NCBI GenBank assembly: GCA_937874515.1
Contig: CALNBV010000031.1
Span: 1 to 12,701, forward strand
Direction: 5' to 3'
DNA: 12,701 nt
From: an uncultured Paenibacillaceae bacterium
Lineage (GTDB): Bacteria > Bacillota > Bacilli > Aneurinibacillales > Aneurinibacillaceae
Below the pieces are notes generated by a model. The model was not told where the DNA came from and did no database searches. It saw only the letters and a list, made by a program, of their open reading frames with translations. This document shows positions 1-7,470 of the stretch, one piece after another. Made by a program: the position numbers and the translations under genes. Position 1 is the stretch's first letter. Each line of letters begins with the position of its first letter.

Positions 1-1088
1 ACAAGGGGCCGACCATCGTGCGGTTCGAAGAGCCGGGCCTGCCGGTGACGGTGACTGTTTATCAATTACAGCAATTAACCTTTGCCAGTGAGGAAGAGGT
101 CATTATCCCTGTAAAAGAGTTGAACCGGATGAGAAGGGATGCTGTGGAGCAATTAACCAGGTTGCGCCAGGAGCCACCCCATTATAAAAGGAACCAGGTC
201 CTTTTTAAAGAGACTGCTCCTAAGAAAGAGGACGGAAAGAAAAGATCCCCACAGTTAAGGGTTCTTTGCCGTACGTTAGAACAGGTGGAGGCAGCAGCAG
301 GGACAAAGGTGGAGGAGATTTACGCAGATTTTGAATTTGTGAAGGATTATCCTCAAGCCGTAGCTCTTGCTCATGAACAAGGCAAGAAAATTACCCTTGC
401 AACACCTCGGGTTCATATGCCAGGGGAAAATGGATTTTTGCAATCCATTTTGAAGGCCAATCCAGATGGAATTCTTATTCGTAACATGGCCGGGGTATAC
501 TTTTATCAAAAAGAGGGAACTCAACTTCCACTCTATGGGGATTTCTCCTTAAATATTGCCAATCATTTGGCGGCGAATCTTTTTTTAGATAGAGGGTTGG
601 AACGGGTAACCCCATCCTATGATTTAAACATTCAGCAGATGATTGATTTAATAAGCCATGGGCCTGCATCTAAAGTAGAATTAGTCATTCACCAGCATTT
701 ACCTATGTTCCATACGGAGCATTGCATATATTGTACGTTTTTAAGTGAAGGGACAGACTATACCAATTGTGGTCGCCCCTGTGAACAACATCGTGCTTCC
801 CTTAGGGACCGGGTTGGGATGGCTCATCCTGTTCGGGTGGATGCTGGATGTCGCAATACCGTTTATAATGCCGTTGAACAATCAGGTGCAGAGTATTTGG
901 ATGTGTTCCTAGCACGTGGGGTTCATCAATTCCGTGTTGAATTTCTCGGGGAGGGTCCTGAGAAGGTTGAAGAAGTGATTCAATTGAACCAAGAGGCATT
1001 AGAAGGGAAACGTAGTGGAACCAGTGTATGGAAAACATTAAAAGCCCTTAATCAATTAGGTGTCACCAGGGGTCAACTTACTCATTAG
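1..1088 (+). CDS. U32 family peptidase/collagenase-like protein, C-terminal part (5' end outside window)
   Basis: The frame is open to the window edge (codon phase begins at base 3), so the GTG at 18 is probably internal and the gene starts upstream. About 360 residues are visible. The segment resembles the C-terminal part of long (roughly 800-residue) U32 proteins, which carry a U32 domain, a DUF3656-like middle and a second U32-like region. Recognisable blocks are SLNIANHLAANL and VTPSYDLN, then EHCIYC, NCGRPC and DAGCRNT. Counting from the GTG at 18, cysteines lie at 236, 239, 251, 255 and 278. U32 members such as RlhA, TrhP and UbiU/UbiV act in RNA modification or hydroxylation and bind a [4Fe-4S] cluster through conserved cysteines. 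The equivalent role here is inferred, and true protease activity is doubtful for the family. A 150-base gap follows with no clear terminator. Family assignment is confident; function is not. Confidence 0.9.
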   Translation, partial: KGPTIVRFEEPGLPVTVTVYQLQQLTFASEEEVIIPVKELNRMRRDAVEQLTRLRQEPPHYKRNQVLFKETAPKKEDGKKRSPQLRVLCRTLEQVEAAAGTKVEEIYADFEFVKDYPQAVALAHEQGKKITLATPRVHMPGENGFLQSILKANPDGILIRNMAGVYFYQKEGTQLPLYGDFSLNIANHLAANLFLDRGLERVTPSYDLNIQQMIDLISHGPASKVELVIHQHLPMFHTEHCIYCTFLSEGTDYTNCGRPCEQHRASLRDRVGMAHPVRVDAGCRNTVYNAVEQSGAEYLDVFLARGVHQFRVEFLGEGPEKVEEVIQLNQEALEGKRSGTSVWKTLKALNQLGVTRGQLTH

Positions 1089-1162
1089 TTTGAAAGGTAC
1101 TAATCCGGACATATAAAACACATGAATGTTTTGAAAAATGTGTGAAGAATTTTGTCGAATCA

Positions 1163-1191
1163 TTGAAGGTCTATCGGGGAAAGGGTATGAT
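1163..1191 (+). promoter_or_regulatory. Sigma-A-like promoter of the yutJ-like gene
   Basis: TTGAAG (1163-1168) and TATGAT (1186-1191) are separated by exactly 17 bases, matching 4/6 and 5/6 of the vegetative consensus. It lies 47 bases before the ATG at 1239 and is the best promoter-like pair in the gap after the U32 gene. Predicted from sequence only. Confidence 0.55.
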
Positions 1192-1238
1192 AATGTAGGT
1201 AGGTTTAGGAGAACGCCCAGAAAAAAGGGGAGTGTATA

Positions 1239-2309
1239 ATGGAACAGGAGATCGTATTACTGGGAGCGGGATATGCCGGAATTGCCTTTCTGGATACCGT
1301 TATTCCAGAGCTGACCGCCGATGTGAGGATTACGGTCATTGATCGATTGCCATTTCATGGAATTAAGCCGGAATTTTATTCTTTAGCCAGCGGGTCTGCC
1401 AATGAAGAAGCGGTGAAGTCTCCTTTTCCTCAACACTCACAAGTGACATACCTTCAGGATGAAATTGAGGAAATACAGATCGCTCATCATAAAGTAATAT
1501 GTGGGACAAGAGAAGTTCCATTTACTCACCTGATTGTGGCCCTGGGCTCGATAGATCATTATTTTAATGTACCCTGGGCGGAGGAATTTACAGAAAGTAT
1601 CCAAACTTTCGCTGGTGCCATGAAAGCCAGGGGATCTGTGGCAAAATTACAAGAGGATGCCCATGTTGCCATTATTGGCGGGGGGCTTTCCGGGGTGGAA
1701 TTTGCGGCAGATTTGCGTGAGCAATTTCCAAAGTTACGGATTACCATTTTAGAGCGATCTGAAAGTATTCTTCCAACGTTGCCAGTGAAATTGCATACCT
1801 ATGTCCATAATTATTTAGAAGATCAAAATATACAGATTCTAACAGGGATTCAGGTTACCTTAGTTGAACAGGGATTTGTTCATTATGCTTTCCAGGAACA
1901 TCCAATCTCCTTTGATTTGTGCTGCTGGGCAGCAGGAATTAAGCCTAATCCAGTGGCGAATCCATTGCTAGCGTACAGTAATGGGGATAAAATGAATCGC
2001 ATTCTCGTAAAGGATACCTATGAACTTCCCTATTTAAATGATGTTTTCGTCATTGGGGATTGTTGTAGCTCACCCTTTGCCCCCAGTGCCCAGTTAGCAG
2101 CCATTCAGGGAAAACAATTAGCTTCCTATTTTATTGCTTTATGGCATAACCGGGAATACAATCCTGCTCCTGTGAAGCTAAAAGGGGTTTTGGGATATCT
2201 TGGTAAGAAAAAGGGCTTTGGGATGATTAATGAAAATGTGATTGTTGGCAAGTTGCCCAACATTATTAAATCAGGGATTCTCTGGTTGCATAAACACCAT
2301 ATGGGATAA
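1239..2309 (+). CDS. yutJ: NAD(P)/FAD-dependent oxidoreductase, YutJ-like (type II NADH dehydrogenase family)
   Basis: The product (356 residues) is a flavoprotein of the NDH-2/pyridine-nucleotide disulphide oxidoreductase superfamily, expected to transfer electrons from NAD(P)H through FAD to an unidentified acceptor. Three signatures are visible. The FAD-binding Rossmann motif is GAGYAG (G9, G11, G14). The NAD(P)-binding motif is GGGLSGVE (G147, G149, G152). The second FAD contact is VFVIGDC (D274). The C-terminal block with KLKGVLGYLGKKKGFG and SGILWLHKHH closely resembles what I recall of B. subtilis YutJ, and the length agrees with that protein rather than with classical NDH-2 (about 400 residues). 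No clear C-terminal membrane helix is seen, so membrane attachment would have to be peripheral. The ATG is preceded by AAAGGGGAG with about 7 bases of spacing. The gene has its own promoter and terminator, so it appears monocistronic. The electron acceptor (quinone or other) cannot be told from sequence. Confidence 0.88.
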   Translation: MEQEIVLLGAGYAGIAFLDTVIPELTADVRITVIDRLPFHGIKPEFYSLASGSANEEAVKSPFPQHSQVTYLQDEIEEIQIAHHKVICGTREVPFTHLIVALGSIDHYFNVPWAEEFTESIQTFAGAMKARGSVAKLQEDAHVAIIGGGLSGVEFAADLREQFPKLRITILERSESILPTLPVKLHTYVHNYLEDQNIQILTGIQVTLVEQGFVHYAFQEHPISFDLCCWAAGIKPNPVANPLLAYSNGDKMNRILVKDTYELPYLNDVFVIGDCCSSPFAPSAQLAAIQGKQLASYFIALWHNREYNPAPVKLKGVLGYLGKKKGFGMINENVIVGKLPNIIKSGILWLHKHHMG

Positions 2310-2332
2310 AGAATTGTTTATTCACTAAACTT

Positions 2333-2364
2333 AAACCCTCATTCAACTAGAATGGGGGTTTTCC
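2333..2364 (+). terminator. Rho-independent terminator after the yutJ-like gene
   Basis: AAACCCTCATTC (2333-2344) pairs with GAATGGGGGTTT (2350-2361) around a 5-base loop. The 12-bp stem contains a single T-G wobble, and TTTT runs from its 3' edge. It begins 24 bases after the stop codon. Confidence 0.8.
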
Positions 2365-2435
2365 TATGTCATCTTTTACCTGTCTGTCATAAAATAATCT
2401 AGCAATAGAATGTACAACCATTAGGGAGAGATGAA

Positions 2436-4001
2436 ATGGGTTTAGAATTTGATTATATTATTATCGGGTCAGGTCCTGCAGGTACCATTATGGCGAAAAT
2501 GCTTAGTGACAATAAAAAAAACTCCGTACTTCTCTTAGAAGCGGGTGGGAATCATGACCAGAATGATGCCATTAAGAATTCGGAACATGCCTTTGAATTA
2601 GAGGAAAAGTATTACCCTCAATTTTTTTGGCAGGGACTAGGCATTCCTCAGCCAGGGGTAGATGGGCATTCATTTGAATGGACCACAGGTCGTTTGTTAG
2701 GGGGAGGTTCTTCCATCAATGGGGAACAGTATGTACGGCCGACTGCAGCCGTATTGAATGAATGGGAAAGTCTCCTTGGTCCACGTTGGTCCTATGATAA
2801 AGCATTAGAGTTTTTCAAAAAAATAGAAAACTATAATGGAGCCACAACAAACCCCACTGCTAGAGGGGATCAAGGGCCCATCGATATTCGATTAGTTGAA
2901 GATAGTCCCGTGGCAGAACAATTAGTCGAAGCCATTGAAAAGGCAACATTGATTCCTAAAATTTTGGATTACAATGACCCAAATACTCCCATGGGGCCTT
3001 TTATTAGCTGGCAATTATACCAACATCCCAAGGGAGAGCGGGAAAGCGCTTCTACTGCCTTTCTTTCGGATATTATGAACGAAAAGGGTAAAGGTGTAAA
3101 TGGACGAAAACTGGTGGTTTATTGGAATACCACTGCATTGCGTATTCTTTTTGACGACCAGTGTGCTGAGGGTGTGGAGTTCTTAAGAGCAGGAGAATAT
3201 GTAAAAGCCAAAGCCCGCAAGAAAGTCATTGTTTCTGCCGGAATCAATAGTGCCCAACTTCTAATGCTTTCCGGCATTGGACCAGCTTCTCTTTTGAAAA
3301 GTGTAGGAATTCCCGTCATCTATGATAATGAAAATGTAGGGAAAAAGCTGACTAATCATACGTTGAACTTTGCGGTATTTTCAAAAAACCATCCTCCCAT
3401 TCAGGTCAAACACGGAGAAACAGATCCCAATGCTCTTTATGCAGGTGGCGCCTTCTTGCCTGATCCAATCCCGGGTGCAGATCAGTGCCGTCGGGGAGTA
3501 CAGTTGGTTGGCTTTGATTCTGAGGAATCCCTGAGCATCGCTATCATTTACTTGCATCCTAAAAGTACAGGTTCTATTGTCATCCAGAGCAAAGATCCAC
3601 TCCAAATCCCCTTAGCTGATGAAGGCTTCCTGGCAAATCCAGATGATCTGGAAGCTATTAAAAACATCTACAAAACCTATATTAAACCCATTGCAGAAAA
3701 ACTTATGGCCATGGACCCTACTTATGAATTGGTGTCACCTACACTGGATATTATCAATGATGATCACGAGCTGGAACATTTTATTAAGGAAGACTTTGGC
3801 CATAACCACCACCATCAAGGTTCCCTGCGCATGGGGCCATTAGAGGCAGGTGGGGTGGTAGATTCCCGTGGCTATGTGTATGGAGTGAAAAATCTAATCG
3901 TTGCTGATGACTCCATTGTGCCATATGTAGTAGATGGGAATACTTCGGCTCCTGCCTATTTCATTGGTTATACCATTGCAAACTATTTATTATCCAGATG
4001 A
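2436..4001 (+). CDS. GMC family FAD-dependent oxidoreductase (choline/glucose dehydrogenase-like)
   Basis: The product (521 residues) has the usual length and order of a glucose-methanol-choline oxidoreductase, which oxidises an alcohol group on a sugar, sterol, choline or similar substrate using FAD. The N-terminal FAD motif is GSGPAG (G11-G16), followed by the LLLEAGG acidic end of strand 2 (E35). GMC signature 1 is GRLLGGGSSIN from about residue 85. Signature 2 appears as SAGINSAQLLMLSGIG, with Ala where Pro is usual. The C-terminal active-site pair looks intact: His459 in HHQGSLRMG and Asn502 in DGNTSAPA, matching the His/Asn pair known from choline oxidase. There is no signal peptide, so the protein is cytoplasmic. 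The ATG at 2436 follows AGGGAGAG by 5 bases. No partner gene (cytochrome c or gamma subunit) is adjacent. Substrate and electron acceptor are unknown, so a specific name such as choline dehydrogenase would be over-annotation. Confidence 0.9.
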   Translation: MGLEFDYIIIGSGPAGTIMAKMLSDNKKNSVLLLEAGGNHDQNDAIKNSEHAFELEEKYYPQFFWQGLGIPQPGVDGHSFEWTTGRLLGGGSSINGEQYVRPTAAVLNEWESLLGPRWSYDKALEFFKKIENYNGATTNPTARGDQGPIDIRLVEDSPVAEQLVEAIEKATLIPKILDYNDPNTPMGPFISWQLYQHPKGERESASTAFLSDIMNEKGKGVNGRKLVVYWNTTALRILFDDQCAEGVEFLRAGEYVKAKARKKVIVSAGINSAQLLMLSGIGPASLLKSVGIPVIYDNENVGKKLTNHTLNFAVFSKNHPPIQVKHGETDPNALYAGGAFLPDPIPGADQCRRGVQLVGFDSEESLSIAIIYLHPKSTGSIVIQSKDPLQIPLADEGFLANPDDLEAIKNIYKTYIKPIAEKLMAMDPTYELVSPTLDIINDDHELEHFIKEDFGHNHHHQGSLRMGPLEAGGVVDSRGYVYGVKNLIVADDSIVPYVVDGNTSAPAYFIGYTIANYLLSR

Positions 4002-4042
4002 TAGAAATGAGGGTGACTTCTGCGGTCACCCTCATTTCTATC
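4000..4042. terminator. Shared convergent terminator hairpin
   Basis: GATAGAAATGAGGGTGAC (4000-4017) is perfectly complementary to 4025-4042, giving an 18-bp stem with a 7-base loop. The left arm starts inside the TGA of the GMC gene (3999-4001). The right arm ends one base before the stop of the oppositely transcribed permease (4043-4045). It therefore fills the whole gap and can act for both strands. Neither side has a long T tract. Confidence 0.75.
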
Positions 4043-4831
4043 TTAACTGCTGGCACTGGTATAAAAACGGAGGGCAAACTTCCAAAACTTCCTTGATAAC
4101 CATAGGAAAATCCCTGCGACGAGAAGGGAAGTCAAGGTGGTTATCATGTTCCATTTCCCTAATAAAGCGGCAGCCGGTGCACTGGTGATAAAAGCTGCAG
4201 GAAGGATGTAGGTAAGGACAACTCGTAATCCTCCCCGATACATGGAAATGGGAAAGCGGGTGGTTTCAAAAAACGAGTCAAAGGCAAAGGATAAGTCTTC
4301 AATGCGAATGACCCAGAAGGCAGTGGTCATTAACATCATCCATAGGGAATAAATCAGCAAAAGGGAAGCTATGAGGCTGATGATAAAAACGAGCACATCC
4401 CCGGAAGTAGGAACATAGTTTTTTTCCATCAATCCATAGACAATGAGTCCAATCCCTAGGAAAACATCGATCAGGCGCCAAAAAACTAGGTGGCGAAAGC
4501 TGACATAAAACATGCTGTCTACAGGTTTGGTGAGAATATAGTCCAGGGTTCCTTTGCGAATATGCTGGGTGATGCGAGCCATATTGGGCCGCAGAGCAAA
4601 ATGGATGAATCCCTGGAGGGTGTTGAAAATCCCCAGGAGAACCAGTACATCGGCGTAGGACCATCCTCCCAGTTGATCTGTTTGGTAGAAAAAGATTTGA
4701 ATGGTGAGCAGGGCAATGCCAATGCCAAACACACTGGAAAATAAATTCCCAATAAATTCGCTGCGGTATTCCATTTCTTCTACTAAACATGTACGAAAAA
4801 ATTCTCGAAAAATACGCCAGTATCTCTTCAT
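4043..4831 (-). CDS. ABC-2 type exporter, permease subunit 2 (PF06182/COG3694-COG4587 type)
   Basis: The product (262 residues) is an integral membrane protein and the last gene of a three-gene ABC exporter operon. Hydrophobic segments lie near residues 28-50, 60-80, 115-137, 145-175, 205-225 and 228-248, giving about six helices. The segment IRKGTLDYILTKPV (91-104) matches the position and pattern of a similar segment in the neighbouring permease. PAAFITSAPAAALLG (211-225) resembles the conserved proline-containing stretch of this permease family. The ATG lies one base after the stop of the upstream permease, and its Shine-Dalgarno (TAGGAGG) overlaps the end of that gene, so translational coupling is likely. 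By family knowledge the two permeases form a heterodimer with an ATPase dimer. The cargo is not evident. Homologous three-part systems are annotated as uncharacterised ABC-2 exporters, and one cyanobacterial example has been linked to viologen (paraquat) resistance. Confidence 0.85.
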   Translation of the reverse strand: MKRYWRIFREFFRTCLVEEMEYRSEFIGNLFSSVFGIGIALLTIQIFFYQTDQLGGWSYADVLVLLGIFNTLQGFIHFALRPNMARITQHIRKGTLDYILTKPVDSMFYVSFRHLVFWRLIDVFLGIGLIVYGLMEKNYVPTSGDVLVFIISLIASLLLIYSLWMMLMTTAFWVIRIEDLSFAFDSFFETTRFPISMYRGGLRVVLTYILPAAFITSAPAAALLGKWNMITTLTSLLVAGIFLWLSRKFWKFALRFYTSASS

Positions 4832-4832
4832 C

Positions 4833-5606
4833 CTATCCTCCTACCGCCTGGTTTTTCTTTAATCCAGCATGCCATAAGAATCCCAGGATTCCCATGAAAA
4901 TCAACACCCAGATGAAGGCTCCTAAAAAACCATATCCAAGGTCTGCCCCTTTTACACTTCCTGTTATGACTTCAATGGGAAAACCTATCATGTAACGGAA
5001 GGGAAGATAGAGACTAATGTCTTGCATGATGGGTGGCAATAGAGAAAATGGAGCAATCCGCCCAGAGAAAAACAGAGAAATCCCTTCAAACATGGCATAT
5101 ACAGCCGTTACTTTGTTGATCCAGAATCCCAATAACCCGCAACTGTAACTAAACATGAAGCGGATTCCTCCACCTAACAGCAAGGCAGAAATAAACAACA
5201 TCCATTCCCATCCATTTAGATGAAGTTGGAGGGAAGGGAGAAAGAAGGAAGACACTAGCCAAGCAGGAACCAGCACCACAAGGAACAGGCCTTTGTATAT
5301 GATGTTTTCTGCAATGGCCCAGTGAATAGGATGGATGGGGCGCAAGATATAATTGGAGAAAGATCCTTCGCGAATGTCCCGATCCAAATCCCACACATCC
5401 CAGGCAGCAGTAAGCCGTTCTACTAAAATAAGGGTTGAAAAATAAAGGATGAAAGATTCCATCTCGGTTTCATAAATGTTGATCCACACCATCATGGTAA
5501 TAATCGGTTGCACCATGGCCCCAGTGGACCAGGCAAGGGTGGCCCATTGGTAGGCAAACATTTCAATATATTTCATACGAAGTAAAGCCATAAATTTTTT
5601 AACCAT
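4833..5606 (-). CDS. ABC-2 type exporter, permease subunit 1 (PF06182/COG4587-COG3694 type)
   Basis: The product (257 residues) is the first membrane subunit of the ABC exporter. Hydrophobic stretches lie near 22-43, 52-65, 104-124, 134-163, 168-188 and 224-247. The cytoplasmic segment IREGSFSNYILRPIHPIH (79-96) matches the family's IR-x-G-x(5)-L-x(2)-P pattern, which recurs in the second permease, so the two are distant paralogues. The ATG overlaps the 3' end of the ATPase gene by 8 bases (ATGGTTAA), and AGGAG lies 7 bases upstream inside the ATPase frame, a classic coupled arrangement. It is expected to form the transmembrane channel with permease 2. Which COG belongs to which subunit cannot be settled by eye. 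Confidence 0.85.
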   Translation of the reverse strand: MVKKFMALLRMKYIEMFAYQWATLAWSTGAMVQPIITMMVWINIYETEMESFILYFSTLILVERLTAAWDVWDLDRDIREGSFSNYILRPIHPIHWAIAENIIYKGLFLVVLVPAWLVSSFFLPSLQLHLNGWEWMLFISALLLGGGIRFMFSYSCGLLGFWINKVTAVYAMFEGISLFFSGRIAPFSLLPPIMQDISLYLPFRYMIGFPIEVITGSVKGADLGYGFLGAFIWVLIFMGILGFLWHAGLKKNQAVGG

Positions 5607-6576
5607 GGGATTTCTCCTGGAATGCCAGGGTGATAACTTCTTCCATGGGAGGGTCCTGAATGTTTAAATCATGGACGGGAAATTCCTGCAATAAACGGGC
5701 AGAAACCTCACGAATCCGTTCCCGGGGGATACGGAGGGTCACTTTCCCTTCTTCTATGGAATCCACTTCCCCGTAGGTTTCCCAGCTTTGATTGGGTAGG
5801 GTAGGCAGATGAACTTCCAGGAGTTTATAGGGAGTTAATTTTTCTGTTAACACATCCAGATCCCCGTCATAGAGTAGTTTCCCATGATTTATAATGATGA
5901 CTCGCTTACATAAGGCGGTTACGTCCCCCATATAATGGGAGGTTAAGAGAATGGTAGTTTTATGTTCCCTGTTGTAATTGGCAATAAAGCGGCGCACTTT
6001 TTCCTGGGTATCTACATCCAGGCCAATGGTAGGCTCATCTAAAAATAATACCTTAGGCCGGTGCAACAAAGCGGCTGCCAGTTCGCATTTCATCCGCTGA
6101 CCCAGGGATAAACTTCGTGTGGGTTTATTAAGCAAGGGTTCCAATTCTAACAAGGCCACGAGCTCGTCCAGTGTTTTGTTGAATGAGTTGTCATCAATTT
6201 CATAAATAGCTTTGTTTACTAAAAAGGTTTCCATGGGTGGAATATCCCAAATGAGCTGGCTTTTTTGGCCCATGACTAGACTCATCATTTTTTTATATTC
6301 TGCTTTTTGTTCCTGGGGGATGAACCCTTCCACAGTAATGGCTCCAGATGTAGGGTGAAGAAGCCCTGCTAGCATTTTCATAGCTGTAGTTTTTCCCGCT
6401 CCATTAGGCCCTAAGAAACCAACAATTTCCCCAGATTGGATGGTAAAAGAGAGATTATTAACAGCTTCTACGATTTGGTATTCCCTTTTAAAAATGCTGC
6501 GAAAAGCATCAAGCCATCCTGCTTGCCGCACATGGACTTTGAATTGTTTATTTAAATGGTCAACGACAATTGACAT
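5599..6576 (-). CDS. ABC-2 type exporter, ATP-binding subunit (COG4586 type)
   Basis: The product (325 residues from the ATG at 6576) is the first gene of the exporter operon and powers transport by ATP hydrolysis. All nucleotide-binding motifs are present: Walker A GPNGAGKT (about 56-63), signature LSLGQ (156-160; Q replaces the usual final G-G-Q layout), Walker B VLFLDEP (176-182), D-loop GLD and H-loop His214. The N-terminal insert between the first strand and Walker A (QAGWLDAFRSIFKREY) is typical of the COG4586 subfamily. A C-terminal domain of about 85 residues follows the ABC core. A TTG at 6588 would extend the frame by four codons, but GGAGG lies 5-6 bases before the ATG at 6576 and would fall inside that extension, so the ATG is chosen. 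The gene overlaps permease 1 by 8 bases. Confidence 0.92.
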   Translation of the reverse strand: MSIVVDHLNKQFKVHVRQAGWLDAFRSIFKREYQIVEAVNNLSFTIQSGEIVGFLGPNGAGKTTAMKMLAGLLHPTSGAITVEGFIPQEQKAEYKKMMSLVMGQKSQLIWDIPPMETFLVNKAIYEIDDNSFNKTLDELVALLELEPLLNKPTRSLSLGQRMKCELAAALLHRPKVLFLDEPTIGLDVDTQEKVRRFIANYNREHKTTILLTSHYMGDVTALCKRVIIINHGKLLYDGDLDVLTEKLTPYKLLEVHLPTLPNQSWETYGEVDSIEEGKVTLRIPRERIREVSARLLQEFPVHDLNIQDPPMEEVITLAFQEKSHG

Positions 6577-6617
6577 GGTTGCCTCCAATAGGATTGGTAG
6601 ATAAAAAGGTAGTTTCT

Positions 6618-6646
6618 ATTATCCTATATGATCGAATGAATTTGAA
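6618..6646 (-). promoter_or_regulatory. Possible promoter of the ABC exporter operon
   Basis: On the minus strand, TTCAAA (6646-6641) and GATAAT (6623-6618) are 17 bases apart, matching 4/6 and 5/6 of the consensus. The pair ends about 40 bases before the ATPase ATG. The -35 box is weak, so this is only a candidate. Confidence 0.35.
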
Positions 6647-6752
6647 GTCAGTTGTTTGTGAAAGAAACCATTTACTAGAAAATGTATTACTACCCATAAC
6701 ACGAAAATCTATTATTCATAGTATATAAGTAGTTAGAAAGGAGGAAATCAAT

Positions 6753-7307
6753 TTGACAAGGCTATATGAAGTTTCCAAAGCGTTGTTATTTGAGAAAGCA
6801 ATTGATATAGAAAATCCTTCTGCATTTACTTTTGTATATATGGGGGATAGTTGGGCAGGCGATGGGGAAACCTCAAATGCTATTTTAACAGAAGCGTTTT
6901 TAGAAGCTAGAAAACATAAACCATTATTCATATTACATGGTGGGGATGCAGTTTTTTCCGGTACAGTGGAACAATTTGAGACGGGAAGGGATTACCAAAC
7001 GGCAACTGGAACTAAGCAAGTTAAAAGTTTTCGTAATCTAGTGGACCAATATTTGTTTAATCCAGACCCGGTAAAAGTAGGGACAGATAAAATACCCATA
7101 TTTGTAGTTCCAGGGAACCATGAACAAAATGGTTTAAATGGTCCTCTTGATCATTTTGAAGAGTTGATTGGTCCAAAAAATTTCATGATAAATATTCCTA
7201 GATTGAAGCTATCAATTATTGGGGTAAAAAATCTTTTTAGAAAACAAAGAGAAGATGGAACGTACGAAACAAACCTTTATAAACAAAAAGAGGTCGTTGC
7301 TTTTTAA
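6753..7307 (+). CDS. Metallophosphoesterase-like protein, C-terminally truncated (probable remnant)
   Basis: The product (184 residues) carries the N-terminal half of a calcineurin-like phosphoesterase. Motif I is FVYMGDSWAGDG (Asp32; the second ligand of D-x-H is Trp). Motif II is HGGDAVFSG and motif III is VPGNHEQNG. The later His motifs (H-x(n)-GHxH) that complete the di-metal site are absent: the frame stops at KEVVAF, and no downstream frame before the next gene continues the fold. Relatives of this kind are usually 270 residues or longer, so about a third is missing and activity is doubtful. Loss of the first His is common in bacterial subfamilies with GD-x-R and is not itself proof of decay. 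The start is TTG, 9 bases after an excellent AGAAAGGAGG site. No ATG lies near that site. It is transcribed divergently from the ABC operon, and no clear terminator follows. It could still be expressed as a short protein of unknown role. Confidence 0.65.
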   Translation: MTRLYEVSKALLFEKAIDIENPSAFTFVYMGDSWAGDGETSNAILTEAFLEARKHKPLFILHGGDAVFSGTVEQFETGRDYQTATGTKQVKSFRNLVDQYLFNPDPVKVGTDKIPIFVVPGNHEQNGLNGPLDHFEELIGPKNFMINIPRLKLSIIGVKNLFRKQREDGTYETNLYKQKEVVAF

Positions 7308-7406
7308 CCTATTCAGTTCGTTTGTGGTCTTGAATTCGCTTCAATAAATTGTTTATCTATCCACCTTTTAAAAATATATACTTTTTGCTGTATTGAAAGC
7401 TATGAA

Positions 7407-7434
7407 TTGCATTTTAACAATTTCTCGATATAAT
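7407..7434 (+). promoter_or_regulatory. Promoter of the TetR-family regulator gene
   Basis: A perfect TATAAT (7429-7434) is preceded at 16 bases by TTGCAT (7407-7412), a weak -35. The -10 box directly abuts the 24-bp palindrome at 7435-7458, so a bound repressor would cover the transcription start. Confidence 0.55.
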
Positions 7435-7458
7435 ATAGGAATGAATATTCATTCCTAT
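7435..7458. promoter_or_regulatory. TetR-family operator O1 (autoregulatory)
   Basis: A 24-bp perfect palindrome has the core GGAATGAATATTCATTCC (7438-7455), flanked symmetrically by ATA and TAT. It lies between the -10 box and the Shine-Dalgarno of the TetR gene. The same 18-bp core recurs at 8062-8079. Spacing and symmetry fit a TetR-family dimer site. The GAATGAAT half-site also recalls the B. subtilis FadR (YsiA) operator, which belongs to the same regulator family. Confidence 0.8.
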
Positions 7459-7470
7459 GGAGGGTGAGTC

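Noticed and set aside
1115..1143. AAAACA/TGTTTT and ACACAT/ATGTGT pairings after the U32 gene
   Set aside because: The stems are only 6 bp, AT-rich and mutually exclusive, with no T tract placed for termination. Not a convincing terminator.
1239..4001. Possible operon of the two flavoprotein genes
   Set aside because: A strong T-tailed terminator at 2333-2364 separates them, so cotranscription is not supported.
4299..4790. Long open frames within the ABC permease region in other phases and on the opposite strand
   Set aside because: They lie entirely within the permease gene, have no ribosome sites, and encode unrecognisable sequence. The permease frame has clear membrane helices and family motifs.
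6634..6641. Half of the TetR operator (GAATGAAT) upstream of the ABC exporter operon, within its candidate promoter spacer
   Set aside because: Only one half-site is present; the following bases (TTGAAGTC) do not match ATTCATTC. An 8-base match in AT-rich DNA is expected by chance, so I do not claim TetR control of the ABC operon.
7338..7400. Imperfect inverted repeat GCTTCAATA ... TATTGAAAGC downstream of the phosphoesterase remnant
   Set aside because: It has one inserted base and a loop of more than 40 bases in AT-rich sequence. No supporting feature such as target duplications or a T tract was seen.
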